This document shows, piece after piece, positions 29,001 to 40,277 of a stretch of 64,000 bases of DNA (position 1 is its first letter; every line of letters begins with the position of its first letter). The stretch lies in assembly GCF_029227915.1 (NCBI RefSeq), contig NC_079884.1, positions 21,576,001 through 21,640,000 on the forward strand, in the 5' to 3' direction. The position numbers and the translations under genes are program-made. Below the pieces are notes generated by a model that saw nothing but the letters and a program-made list of their open reading frames with translations, was not told the DNA's origin and did no database searches. The stretch comes from Hydractinia symbiolongicarpus (taxonomy: Eukaryota > Cnidaria > Hydrozoa > Anthoathecata > Hydractiniidae).

Positions 29001-32000
29001 ACTTAAATATACTTAAAAAAGTTGAAATTTTAGCTATTCTCCTTAATTTCTCCTTATTTCTTATTTTTTCTGATTGTAACCTTTCTGGAAATGTGTTCAT
29101 GAATTTTTCATCACCAATAAAATTAGACATATTTCTCTGTTATCTGAAATCCTATATTTCTATTTTTCAGGGCATAATTTATATGTATATTTTTATAACA
29201 TGTATAATTTTCTTGTTATAGAACATAGTATGTAACATTAAAGATGGAGAACTAAAATGGTTTTTTCCTTAATTATCCTTATTTTTTTATCTTTTTATTC
29301 TCGTTCGCAGCAAAATATCCTTAAAAAAATGTCAATTTGTCTCCTTAATTCTCCTTAATATCCTTACTTTTGTTGTCATTTTATTAGTGGTCACCCTGAT
29401 TGAATTATTCAATTAACTGATTCAATCCTGTAAATAATAATATTTCGTAAATAAACTAAATTGTCAGGGAAAAATCAGCAAAGCAAGTCAAAAGTTCAAG
29501 TGGTTTAAATAGTTTAACTTGACCCAGGAAGTTGGGAAAATCGTTAAAATATATTTTGCTACTTTTTTCATTAGGTCAAGTTGTTGGAAATCAGAAAAAA
29601 AGCTGACCTTGGCACTGAATTAAATGAAGATCAGCGGGTATTAATATTTTTTACAAACATTTTTGAATATTTATTGTTAATCAGACCCAGTTCCTGAGAA
29701 GCTTATAACTGCACCACATTATCCTTGAAAGTCATTAGGTTTATTGTTTAGGCCATTATCAAATTATCTTCTTTTTTCATAAGTTTAATAGTTGGAAGCA
29801 TTTTTTTGTGTGTGTTACATTATTCTGTTCAGAATAAGTAACACCTCTTAATTCTGAGCTATAGGTCACAGTTTCTCCATGGATTGGAGGGATTTAACAC
29901 TCTATGTTTTAGAAAGCCATTGAAAATCTGGCATTGGTTGATAACAGTGTTGCCACAGTGAAAGAGCTTCACAAAAACATTGTATCCTTGGATCAGGAGG
30001 TTAGTATGCATTTTTGATGAATATATAGACCAATTTCTCTTTTTTAAGGAGCATAAGGATACTAGATACCAATTAAATGATAGGAAAGATATTAAGTTGA
30101 GATCATCAAATTATTTCTTTAAACAAATTCAGGATGTGATTGATATATATATATTGGGTATTTTGTGAACCAGTGCCTTGTCTTACTGTTTTTGTGGAAG
30201 TTTTAAAATGTGTAATTGCCTTAATCAGAGGTTGATTGCCTTATGTAACTGTTTTCCTTCTTGAAAACTTTTTTGTTATATTTGTTGACAAGTAATTTGA
30301 TCTTCCAACTGCAAAGGGAAAATAAGCTGCATTTTTGTTCTTACTATTACTATTAAATTATTATTTACCAAGGATATCCTACTCAGTTCCTATTGATACT
30401 GCTATCAATAAGGGTCCTGTGAATGAGGTCCTAGTCCCTCATTTGAGCTACAAAATTCATGCAAGCATGCTTAACTAAACAACCACCTTATAGATATCAA
30501 TCTTATTCTTATGCTGAAAGCTAAACAAAAAGAATAGACAGCACTTTTATAGTCTATGGGATGACTTGGTTGGACTTTAAAGTGAATGCTCTACCACACG
30601 CACTACCATAAGTTCTAAGTAATAAAAAATATTGCAACATCACTGCTGTTAAGTGTGACCATTGATGTTAACACACTTATAAACATAGATGGCCTAGGGT
30701 TTGAAACAAACTGCGACAGAGCTTGGGGAATTAATTTTGCTGTCATGTTTTTTATGTGTAAAAGTTTAGAAAAATTCTTTTGTTGATATCAAAAAAATTA
30801 TTCGGCTATTTCATTAACCACTGGTGTATTTCTATTTGTCTTACCAATGGTCAGGATGTTGTAAGACCAAGAAAAGTCAAGGAATTTTATGATAAGCAGT
30901 TGAAAAATTTAAGAGTATTTTCGCTTAAAAACCCTGGTAATGTCACACCTAAATTTAGTAATAATGCAACACTCTCCGTCAGCTCTGTTTTAGAACTGCT
31001 TCACATAAGTGGCACAAAGCAAGGGTCTAAATAAGCAGTTTTAAATCACTAAAACTTAATACTATTCTTACAGACCATTTTACAAAAAATGCCAAATAAC
31101 ACAATATTTTATTGTTTCTACAATGTACTCATGTTAAGTTTGTGGAAAGTACTGATCAGGAATAACTGTTGTTGATTTATGCATCTGTTTTTGTTTTTTT
31201 TCTCCTTTTAGTACATAAAACTTGTGAAAAAGGAACAAAAAAGAGCAAAACAAGAGCTTCGGGATCAAAAGGAAAGCCAGGGTCATCAAGCTGTATATAA
31301 AATCATCGAGGTGCAAGGCGTTCTTGGCCATTTAACCGAAGAGGCTCACCCAGATTTTATAGCTGGCACTAATGGTGCCTGCCAGCTGACTGAAGACGAA
31401 CTTTCCAACTTAGACTTGTTTTATGAACTTGTTAATACGGGGTCTGAAGATGGTGATAAAAAACTATCCTCTCGTGTAAAAGCTGCTCACCAGCATTTTC
31501 TTAGTTTAGTTGAGGGCAAGGACTCGCCTGTTGTTGGTGAGGTTACATACAAGACGCTATTAGAAACTTTAAACAAGATTTTACAGTCTGGTTATTTTGA
31601 CAGAGATAATATTTCTTCACCACAACCTACTGATGCTGCAGAAGAAGGTAGTGTTGAAGAACCCAGCACACCAGAGGAACAAAGTCCAGAAGAAGAATTG
31701 CCACCTTCAAATTTTGGTGAGGTATGTTCCAGAGTCTTCAGTGATCTTTATTTTGTAAAGGATGTTGATTTACTCTTCTGTGTTATTTTGTCACTATTTT
31801 AATTTCATTCACACTCTTGTTTTTTTAATTAATCAATAAATTTTGAAATTAATGTTCATAAACTATCTAACCTTTATATCTCTTGACTAAGTTATATCTC
31901 TTGACTAAGTTTAGTTTGTGACTGAGACTACGGAAACAGCCGAAGTTTTGGCTTTTCGAAGCCATGTTTTTCTTCTAAAGTAGAATCCAAGTAAACTTTC

Positions 32001-35000
32001 GTTTATCAGCTATTTTAACATTCGTCATTGCAAAAAAATTAAGTCCGTCTAGTGTTATTAAAGTTATTAAATTCATTGCACTGCACTTGTAACTTTAGGA
32101 TTGTTATTTTTTTGAATTTGAGTACTTTAGTATATTATGTAATTGTAGGCTGAAAATCTGACGATTAAACCAACCAATGGAGTTGACCTTCCACCAGAAG
32201 TTCAACAAACACCGGATGACGAAAAAATAGACTTTTTGGTAGAATCCGAGATTGCAGGTACATTTTGTTAGTATAAAGCAGTTTTCTATTTTTTTGTACT
32301 GCTGCGCCTTTAATCCCTTGCAAATTAATTTGTCAACAAGACGTATGATATACGTAAACAACCTCGCGAATAAAGTTTACAAAAAGCTGTCTATTAAATT
32401 GTGATTTCTGTTACGAAGTTAGACACGACATATTTTGCTATTCAGATGGGCAATAACATTTCTTGTGGACTACGCAGTTATTTTTCGAAATTGATTTGTG
32501 AGATCTTCTTGAACGGAAAATTCCTCGAAATTTAAATTTTCGTTGGGTCAGTCTATGGTAAACTGACTGACAGAAAGAAGAAAGCGAGAACGAGAAATTC
32601 TTTTCGCTACAAAAAGAATTTCGTTCTCGTAATTATTTATATATGGTGGAGCGTCTTCGTTTTTCTCTTACGTATTGTTGTGGAAATTTTATTTTTCGCA
32701 GACTACTTTCCAGGCATTTGGGGAGACCTTAATTCTGCCTATATTCACTTTTGAAAACTTTTGGTGGAAACACCTTTACTTTACCAGTTAGTTAAATAAA
32801 GCTTGTGAACACTAATCTTGTCTTTTTAAAAAATAAACAATATGCAGGCGCTGCATAAACTATCTCGCTATTGAAAATGTACAACTATAAAACATGAGCT
32901 TAAACTCCATTTAGGTGACAAAAATCAAAATTTTGATGTCACTATCATATTCAGCATACTTTTTTTGTTAACTGTGCCAAATTTTGTCGAAAATAAAGTA
33001 TTTTAATTTTCGAACCAATTTTGGCCTAAAATGACATTTAGGTGACAAAAAATCAAAATTTTAATGTCACCATGTTCTGCATACTTTTTTTGTTAACTTT
33101 GCCAAGTTTTGTCTAAAATAGTTTTAATTTTTGGACCAATTTGGCCTAAAATGACGTTAAGTGACAAAAATCAAAATTATGGTGTCACTATTTTGTTCAG
33201 CATACTTTTTATGTTAACTGTGCCAAGTTTTGTCGAAAACAAATACCAAATTTGGCCTGAAAGGTCATTTAGATGACTTCCAAGTACTTAGAGAGTTTAG
33301 GTACGAAATTTAAATCTGTGACGTTGCAATTGATTATTTCGGACATAGTTACGAGTTAGTAAAAAGAAAAAAAAAGTAAAAATAGTTACCAAGATGAGAT
33401 TCGAACACACGACTACTCCCGTGTCGGTGCTCAGAGAGGCAGAAATTTCCATTCTTGTAGGACACATTTGCGTTTTAATACAAGCTCACGAGCTTGTAAT
33501 AAAAAGCATAAAATTTCAACTAGATTGCAACTAATTAAAAAAGCTGCTACTATAATTTACGTTTATTTAGTTAAAACCGAAATTAAAACTGAGGGGGGTG
33601 TGGGAGCAACAAAAGACTATTTCCAAAATATTTTTTGTCCTGTCTTCCTGCATCTGCCATATATGGCAAAAAACCTATTCATAATAAAATAAGACCTGAG
33701 GAATAAATTGCTCACCCAAGGTTACAATATTTAGGCTGGAAGAGCAATCTCTGAATTAATAGGATAAGTTTATAAATGAATATTTTATTAAAAAATCTTT
33801 TTTATCTATTTGATCTAGTCTTTTTTATATTTTGGTTATTTTTTATTTCAAATAATAAGAAAGATAACATCGATCTCCATGTAAGATAAATTCATATTGC
33901 TCAGTCAGAAAACTTTTGGTGGAATTGGGGGAGCAATTAGTGGCTCAGCTAGATTCTCATTTCTAAGAATTGGGCCAGTCTTTGTGTGAGCAAGAGCGAT
34001 CGCTTTCCACTTATTGATAGGCCTGGGCAAAGGTACACTGCAATGCAGAACTTTTTTTAGTGTCAAATTAGCTTAAAAACGTTTGTTGTGAGAACTGTTA
34101 TTATTTTAGATTTTTTGTTCGAATTACTTTTACATTTTGTATCCATTTTGGCCACTTCAAATGTGATTTTTTCAAATCTTTTTTGTTTGCTGTTCATTTA
34201 AGCACCACATTTAATTTATAGGCTCGTTTGAACAGCAACCCCCTTCCTTGAATCCAGTCAGTCCAGAATTTGTTCCTCGAAACCTGCAGCAAACTGAGGA
34301 TGCTGGTGGCTTTGGTGAAAGCAATGTAGCTGCCAGTAACGAATGGAACGAGCAGCAAGGGAATGAATCTGGCTGGAAATCAGGTAATTTTTACATAACA
34401 TACCAACTGCATTCGATTTTATTGTTGCGTTGGAAATATCTACCCTACAAGATTTTATAGGCACAATAACTTGTCGAACTCTAGTTCGTTATTTTAATTA
34501 ATTTTTCTACTAATGTTAACGAAACTCTGTAATATGTCGATGTCCACATGAAATATTAAATGCTCCTCTTTCGACATCTAAAATTATCTTTTGAAGATCA
34601 ATACATAGGATTTAAAACTCTAAAATTTTGCAAAAAAACAATCTTGTTTTAAAAAATGGTGTTTTTTTTTCTCGCAGTGCCAGATCAACACCAAGGCGGC
34701 CAAGGTGGTGGCTTCAGAGGACGTGGCGGTGGACGTGGAGGGCGAGGCGGATTTCGAGGTCGAGGTCGTGGAGGCTCAGGGAACTTTCGAGGCGGTCGTC
34801 AGGTATACACGTTTGTTTTGGTTTGTTGACATTCTTCAGTGGTAATACAAAATCTCTTGTTATGCCTGACTGTTGTTTGTTATGTGTCTTTAAACCTTTG
34901 TTGCTTTTTAGGATGGCAATTTCCGTGGTGGTAATCGGGGAGGTCGTGGTGGAAATCGTGGTCAACGAGGCGGCCCAAGAGGTGGTCCTCGGGGTGGCGG

Positions 35001-35052
35001 CAATCGTGGTGGTTTTGGTGGTGCTGGTGGTTTTGGCAAGCCTCAACAGTAA
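23058..35052 (+). CDS. CAPRIN1: Caprin homologue, RGG-rich RNA-binding protein
   Basis: Eight exons: 23058-23186, 29575-29637, 29913-29999, 31212-31721, 32149-32257, 34222-34383, 34678-34802 and 34912-35052. All phases agree, giving 441 residues. The start MPSASSKSSQPPSQ and the segment VLDKKLRNLEKRK match the caprin N-terminus. Exons 2-4 build the conserved helical HR1 region, with EEELSLLDEFYKLV-like TEDELSNLDLFYELV and TYKTLLETLNKILQSGYFD. An acidic Pro/Glu linker follows. Exons 7-8 encode a dense RGG/RGRGG tail that binds RNA, ending GKPQQ. Caprins bind mRNA and G3BP and help form stress granules and neuronal RNA granules in the cytoplasm. The protein is much shorter than human caprin-1 (about 700 residues) because the Gln-rich middle is reduced and no C1q-like domain is present. 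The symbol denotes the family; the caprin-1/2 split is probably vertebrate. Confidence 0.93.
23418..24073. mobile_element. Short TIR element, CAGTCAGGG family, copy 1, 5-bp TSD
   Basis: The ends are inverted (CAGTCAGGGTAAACAC and partner) and flanked by a perfect ACTAT duplication at 23413-23417 and 24074-24078. The body has many CTAATTAGG-type palindromic repeats and no coding capacity. It lies in caprin intron 1. The 5-bp target site and CAG start would fit a hAT-like subgroup, which is inference. Confidence 0.85.
24487..25530. mobile_element. TIR element, CAGGCCTCGTCAGGAA family, 5-bp TSD
   Basis: Inverted ends (CAGGCCTCGTCAGGAA) are flanked by CTTGA at 24482-24486 and 25531-25535. The interior near both ends has repeated GCGTGCGATCGCACGC-like motifs, a GC-rich contrast to its surroundings. 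No transposase is seen. It lies in caprin intron 1. Confidence 0.85.
25781..26388. mobile_element. Short TIR element, CAGTCAGGG family, copy 2, 5-bp TSD
   Basis: The long inverted ends (CAGTCAGGGATAACCGCAAA and partner) are flanked by a perfect TCAAA duplication at 25776-25780 and 26389-26393. It is related to the element at 23418 by its end and by internal AATTAGG repeats, but the rest is diverged. It is non-coding and lies in caprin intron 1. Confidence 0.88.
27065..27470. repeat. Degenerate tandem array, ~57-bp unit, about 7 copies
   Basis: Units share the pattern GCGATCTAAAAAAGC..TTTCTATCGCC..GTTCTT..TTAA, with variable spacing. The divergence between units indicates an old array. It lies in caprin intron 1. 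Confidence 0.8.
28686..28800 (+). mobile_element. Degenerate Helitron-like fragment
   Basis: It begins TCTATATTAAAATACCC and continues CATCTGTCTGTCACGC, the same terminal block seen inverted at 51669-51807. The 3' end is decayed. TC at the 5' end fits Helitrons. Confidence 0.6.
28938..29398. mobile_element. Short TIR element, CAGGGTRACCACT family, copy 1
   Basis: It starts CAGGGTAACCACTCCTC and ends AGTGGTCACCCTG. The body is full of CTCCTTAA motifs and matches 55425-55871 over nearly its whole length in the same orientation. The 5-bp flanks (TTAAA and ATTGA) do not match, so the duplication is lost here. It lies just before caprin exon 2. Confidence 0.8.
30375..30615 (-). mobile_element. 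tRNA-derived SINE, family B, minus strand, degenerate
   Basis: Reverse-complement match to the element at 42784-43075, including the TACTGCTATCAATAAGGGTCCT block at its 3' end and the decayed tRNA head near 30560-30610. It lies in caprin intron 3. Confidence 0.7.
30855..30914 (+). other. Possible cassette exon in caprin intron 3
   Basis: A 60-base segment between a pyrimidine-containing acceptor (..GGTCAG) and a possible GTATTT donor. It would add 20 charged residues (start DVVRPRKVKEF) in frame between exons 3 and 4. No known caprin has an insert there, and the donor is weak. Confidence 0.2.
32584..32629. repeat. Hairpin in caprin intron 5
   Basis: The arms CGAGAACGAGAAATTCTTTT and AAAAAGAATTTCGTTCTCG pair over about 18 bases with a small bulge and a short loop. 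It could be a transposon palindrome or a small-RNA hairpin. Confidence 0.55.
32908..33277. repeat. Tandem repeat, ~120-127-bp unit, three units
   Basis: Three diverged units start at about 32908, 33035 and 33155, with a partial fourth from 33266. Each carries TTTAGGTGACAAAAATCAAAAT, then CAGCATACTTTTT, then TTGGCCTAAAATGAC. The array lies in caprin intron 5. Confidence 0.85.
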
Positions 35053-36198
35053 ACGAAGATGTAGATGGTTGGGCTACAAACTCGATTGTATGATAAGATC
35101 TAAGATAGTAGAAAAGTATAGCGCGTTGGATGGCTGCGACTTGTTTTGTTGTTGACAACAGGAAGTTGCGAGAAGATTTTGTGGAAAGTAATTGGCATTT
35201 TTCCATTGAGCATAAAACAATTGATGAATATTGGCGAAGAAAAACTTCGTGTAACTGATGTTTTTAGTAGCATATCTTACTTGGAAGTTTTAGGACGAAT
35301 CTTTTTTATATGACTGAATCTTTTCTTTTTTTACAATTTCTTCTAGGATATAATCCTTTAAAAAATGGAAATTAGTAATAATATCCAGGTCGATTTGCTA
35401 TGTGTTTTTTCAGGACGTTTAAAATAAGCTCGTTAGATAAAGCAGCTAAATCTCAATTAGTTTTGAGTTGTGTTTGTTTTTGTAGAAACAATGCTAGAAT
35501 TATTCGAGACGCATTAATTAGTGTGATAAATCAGTTGTGATTTATTAATAAAAAGAAACTCGTGTATGCGTTGAACGAAGTCAATTTTTTTTTTAACTTT
35601 TAATTTGGTGCACATCCAGTAAATCAAAAATTTGTTAAAAACTTGATAAATAAATACTTATAACCGGCGATCCTGCTTTTTAGCAGGCGCGAACCAAGTG
35701 CCAGCCTACAGCTTTGTGTTTTATGAATTAATTATTTTTCGACAGTTTAATCTAAATAGGAGCCCGTGTTTGCTAACAAGTGAATTAACTCCGAGCGTAG
35801 TTTGGGACCAACATTGAAAAAAAAAAATGAATGAATGTGTCCGAGATTTCTTTAAGGTGACATGTTTTATTGAGGTAGTATTGCCTTACTTACCAAGAAC
35901 GAGTTTTCTAGAATTTTCCAAAAGTTGTGTTGGCCGGTTTCCTGCAAACCTTATTATGGTACTCGTTTTTAAGTCACTTTTTAAACACTCGCCTGGTTCC
36001 TATAACTTCAAAGTATGGGTTTTTTGCTTTCTGTTTCGAGAAATCAAATCTGTCAAAATCGAATCTTTTCTACAGAGGGTTTATTAAAATATTGTCTAAA
36101 ATATGTACGAATGCTTTTGGTACTTTTCAAATCACTAACCCCACATGTAAGGTTTCAGGCACAATTTCACATATAATGACTCGACATTTTAAATGTAA
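35053..36198. other. Caprin 3' UTR and intergenic sequence
   Basis: The first roughly 500 bases are probably the caprin 3' UTR. No further coding exon is recognised. Confidence 0.45.
35547..35552 (+). terminator. Candidate polyadenylation signal of caprin
   Basis: AATAAA about 495 bases after the stop codon. A second candidate lies near 35646. Confidence 0.4.
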
Positions 36199-37085
36199 AG
36201 GCTGGAATCACGATCCGTTTAAATGGAAGGTTTAAAGCTGGCGGATAAGTCATAGTTCAAAACGCATCATGTATTTTTAAAAAATGAAACTTTTTGACCT
36301 GCCAAATTTGACCTATCCGTTATTTCAAAAAGATGGACGTGTTCATCTTTTTGTCATTAAACGGATAATCTTGAAATTGAAATTTCGTAAATCTATTGTT
36401 TTAAGAGTTTGATGTCATGTATCAAGATAAAAACGAGACATGAATAATGTCGAAAGCAAAAAAATTGGATTAACAGAGGATTTTATTGAGAATTTGCGTA
36501 AACGAACCGGTGTGTTAGGTTTAACGTTGGCGTCGTATAAACACGGACGAGAAAAATAAATCTGGATTAATTTTTCTAACTTTGCTATTGTGAACACGAA
36601 AAATATGTTGCAAATTACCATCATGCGTTGCTAAAAAACGAAACGTTGCAGCAAGCTTTATGTCAGAACACTAAGCGCATCGCGCATCACCTGTGTGTTG
36701 TTTTTGTATGAATAACTATATAATTGCAAGCGATTTATTGAAAACATCTGGACTTGTTCTTAAAAACTTTTAGTATTCAAAGTGATCTGTGCGAAATTCA
36801 CGTAGTATTGTGGTGGACGTTACACCCAGATTTTCCCTTCGTTTTAGCCAAGGTTTTACCCATATGGATCTTTTTTTTCTTTCTTCCATTTTTTTAAATA
36901 CTCGATATCGTGGAGGTGGCACGTTTTTTTTCATTTTGCTTGCCACGATTTGAAAGACTTGAAGCACGTTGTACGGTTAAACGAATTATGAGTAGACAAG
37001 AAACCTTTCACAAAGTTTCCCTACTATGTACAGGTTATCTGTCAGGTTTTGACCTTCCGTTTAAACGGATCGTGTATTTCAGCGT
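36199..37085 (-). mobile_element. PIF/Harbinger-like element, internally deleted
   Basis: The ends are inverted (AGGCTGGAATCACGATCCG against ACGCTGAAATACACGATCCG, continuing for about 50 bases). They are flanked by a 3-bp TAA duplication at 36196-36198 and 37086-37088, typical of Harbingers. The interior holds a decayed minus-strand transposase fragment. At 887 bp it is far shorter than a full element. Confidence 0.75.
36430..36967 (-). pseudogene. Harbinger-type transposase remnant, N-terminal part
   Basis: The minus-strand frame from 36967 contains RKKRSIWVKPWLKRRENLG and then TTILREFRTDHFEY. This resembles the region before the nuclease domain of HARBI1-like proteins. After stops and frame changes, KFLRTSPDVFNK- and LAATFRFLAT-like pieces follow toward 36610. 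The catalytic DDE domain is absent. Confidence 0.65.
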
Positions 37086-37088
37086 TAA

Positions 37089-38430
37089 GTGTCTGAAAAG
37101 GTAGCTATCTAAGTTTTTATTAACATAAATAAATCAAAACACCCCTACCTCATCTGTTCTGAGAAACTTTCTCGTTTTCTTGTTCTTAAACGCTAAAATT
37201 AGACCCCGCGAAGAATGTTGAAAAGGCCGCGAAAGTATTCCTTCTCCAAAAAAATTAAAATTATTGCTACACGTTTTTTTTAAAGAACGTGAGACTGAGA
37301 TAGCTTAATTTTAAGAAACGTAAGAATAATTTTGTAAAGGCTAATGAAGTTTAGCATTAAAAAATGAAATAGTCTACAAAAATTTCCGCTATATTAATAA
37401 CACGCTTTTCGTTATGATAGAGTTTTTAAGAAAAGTGTCCGTTGCAACAAATGTCCGGTATAAAATATGTCTGAATTAGGACTCTCTTAGTGCATAACCA
37501 TTGATGATAATGACGCATTCGGAGAAGCCAAGACCTCCTTCTTTGCCATCCTCCTCCTCGCGCGGATGCGGATGTCAAAAAGACATAAAAAAAACTTAGT
37601 ACGAGGTTGTATCAAAAAACGGCAAAGACGATACTTGATCTCATACGAAATAACCACCAGCAGCCATTAAATAAATATGGCGCCGCAGCTGCATGTTGGA
37701 GAGAAGGAGGAAAGTACGACGTATTTAACATTTAATTTGAATATTCATTTAGCTTAGTTAAAACAACCACTATCTGATTAAGAAAAAGGTCGTGACCTGC
37801 TACTTTCAGTACTTAATTTTTAGATTTTTTATGTTGGGTGATACTTATTAACTAAATTCTCTTAAGCTTCATTTTATTCAAGGTTTTAGAGTACGTGGAT
37901 GTGTTGTTTGTAGAGTTAGCTAGCAAGCGAGCTAGCTGCTAATTTTGATTTACGATTAGCTAGTCTCATTCATGCAGTACACCCTTTAGATTCGTTATTT
38001 TGATCTTTAGAATAATTAATTTTGACTACAGGAAAGAAAATTACACAAGGTCCGTTCTATTTATTTTGGCATTAAAAAAGTACCATATATCAACAAAATG
38101 TTCCCAAACTCAAACTTGTAAGATAATTGTAACTGTCCCTTTTTTGGCTATTCTGTCTGCTCACCCATTTTTATATGTTAAGCTTTGAAAAACACATGAG
38201 GTTGGCTATATAAGGGTCAATTTTGCCTTTGAATCGGTGCTAAGTTACTTTATGGTCCTGGAAACAAATTTACTTTTTTCAATTGGAAAGTTCTGGTGAA
38301 AATCCAGCCGATTGACTCATTTTTAAAAGGAATTCAGGACGCCAATGTGATATATATTTGATAGTGGTTTAGCTATAGCTAGCTATAAGATCGGATAAGA
38401 CCCATCCTATTCCTGTTTGGCCAAATGCAC
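37089..38430. other. Intergenic stretch, no gene recognised
   Basis: No exon or family resemblance is seen. GCTAGC palindromes occur near 37915-37940. A GC-richer patch lies at 37530-37700 without coding content. Confidence 0.4.
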
Positions 38431-38998
38431 TTTTGGCATACACTTTCATGAAAAATAGCCTGCTTCTATCATTAATACATTTGCGATTGACTTTACCCAT
38501 CCCCAAGGCACTCAGGCAGAGAAGATTGGTTTGGTCAATCTCCCTACCTTTAATACTATTTCATTTGGTAAAAACTCAATTAGATTTAATGCCATTAATT
38601 CCTGGAATAAGTTGAAGTCTTTGATGACTAGAAAATTTGTTTCCCTTGATTATTTTAATCTTAGAAGTGATCTGAAAAAGTCTTTGTTTCCTCTTACTAA
38701 TCCTTTCTGAATTGTCAGACTTGACCATTTGTTTCTCGCATGGTTGTTTATCATTTGACCCACTATTATGTGTGTGTTGTTTTGTGCGTCTCATATTGTT
38801 TACTGTAATTGTCCAAGGGTAGCCATACCCTTTGCCTTAGCTTTATGCTATTAGGTATGGTCTCCCTTCAATAGCATTATATATTTTAATTTTGTTACCC
38901 TGAATAATTATTATATTTATTTTCTTTGTATTTATTTTATTTTAATTTTAATTGTATATAACTGCTATTGATAAATAAAATATCTATCTATTTATCCC
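38431..38998 (+). mobile_element. 3' end of a LINE retrotransposon, truncated
   Basis: A plus-strand frame ending at the TGA at 38708-38710 encodes FGKNSIRFNAINSWNKLKS and a basic tail, the usual extreme C-terminus of LINE reverse-transcriptase proteins in animals. A 3' UTR of about 280 bases follows and ends TAAATAAAATATCTATCTAT, a simple-repeat tail typical of CR1/L2-like elements. The upstream part is frameshifted and 5'-truncated. Confidence 0.75.
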
Positions 38999-40277
38999 CT
39001 ATTTAGCCTATTTGTATTAGAAACTTTACCACTCGCTTCCAAATTTGCTGAGACCAAAGGAAACAAAATCTATATAATAGTTGATAGCTTTCAACAAAAA
39101 AAACCTAGAAGTTAGCATAATCAGGTGTATATGCACATCTTGCAATCAAGACATATACAGCGCTGAAAAAAATATTTGACCACTGCCTGTCATACTGACC
39201 ATCGGAGATCCAAAATGGCCGATCAAATGGAATTTTTTGTTTCTAGAGTATAGTACAGTTTTCTGCTACAGCATTGTATGAATATTACAAGAAAAATCAA
39301 TTAACATATTTTTTGCGCTTCAACTACATCATTAAAAACAGTTTGTCTCCACTTGTGGTTAAATTGCAGAAAATGCTAAAATTTATTTTTATAATTATAT
39401 ATATAAATGCCTTTTTTTCTGCATTGAACTTTAATATTTACTTAGTATTTAACTATTTTCTTTATTATAAGTACAATACTTTTCTCTATTAAAAAATGGT
39501 TTTTAATTTAGGGACTACCTAAAACATAAAAAACTCGCATTTCATGCACAAAAAAAACACTAAATTAAAAGACTACATTACAAACATGGTGTTACTTAAA
39601 GTGAGAATCCTATAAATATGTTGCTAGATGTATGGAATCATATTTTTGACGAAAGTAGTGAGTTTGCCAATGTGTTTTGCTGGGGACTTGGGGACCTCTT
39701 GTCCAAGAATTGCTAGGTTTTTTATATAAGAACCACTGGAAACAAGGTTGAAGATGATACAGACTTATTTCTATCATTCTCATTTCAGTAATCATACCTA
39801 GCCCAGTTCGACAGGTTATAGATAACTAAATTTTACAACCTGTTTTTTTTAATAATTCTTTTTCAATCTGAAACAAAGAAATTATGCACAAACCTGTTAT
39901 ATCATGTTGAACTATTCTTTTTAAAACAGAAATCTCTCATACAGAGATCAATGTTAACTTAGTTGCGAAAGGCATGTAAATTGTTTTTGGCTATAAAAGT
40001 TATTAATTCTAGCGTGGACCCGTTAATCTTACATAATAGGGGCACGTCACACAAAAAGACTGGAGCTAGTTTGAATTTTTTAACCAAGAACAAGTTCAAG
40101 GCGGCAGTCAAGTTTGTTCAAAAAAAACTTTATTGAGAGTCTGCTGCCTTGGACTTTTTTCACTTTTCTTATACTTCTTTTTGATTCTATCTTATTTCTT
40201 CTGTAAAAGTCTTGTACATGGTGGTTGATTAGATTTTTAGGTTTAAAACACTATTTACTAGATGTAAGTTTTTGCAC
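38999..40277. other. Upstream region of NELF-B
   Basis: No coding exon is recognised. It is AT-rich; the NELF-B promoter should lie near its right end. TTTTAG at about 40234-40239 could be a splice or trans-splice acceptor before the start codon, but nothing confirms it. Confidence 0.4.

Noticed and set aside
33385-33445. Minus-strand tRNA-like sequence with a GTTCGAATC B box
   Set aside because: No convincing A box or cloverleaf was found, and no second copy in the window, so neither a tRNA nor a SINE can be claimed.
34628-35206. Long open frames on both strands over the caprin RGG exons
   Set aside because: They are shadows of the repetitive Gly/Arg codons; the splice-framed caprin exons explain the sequence.
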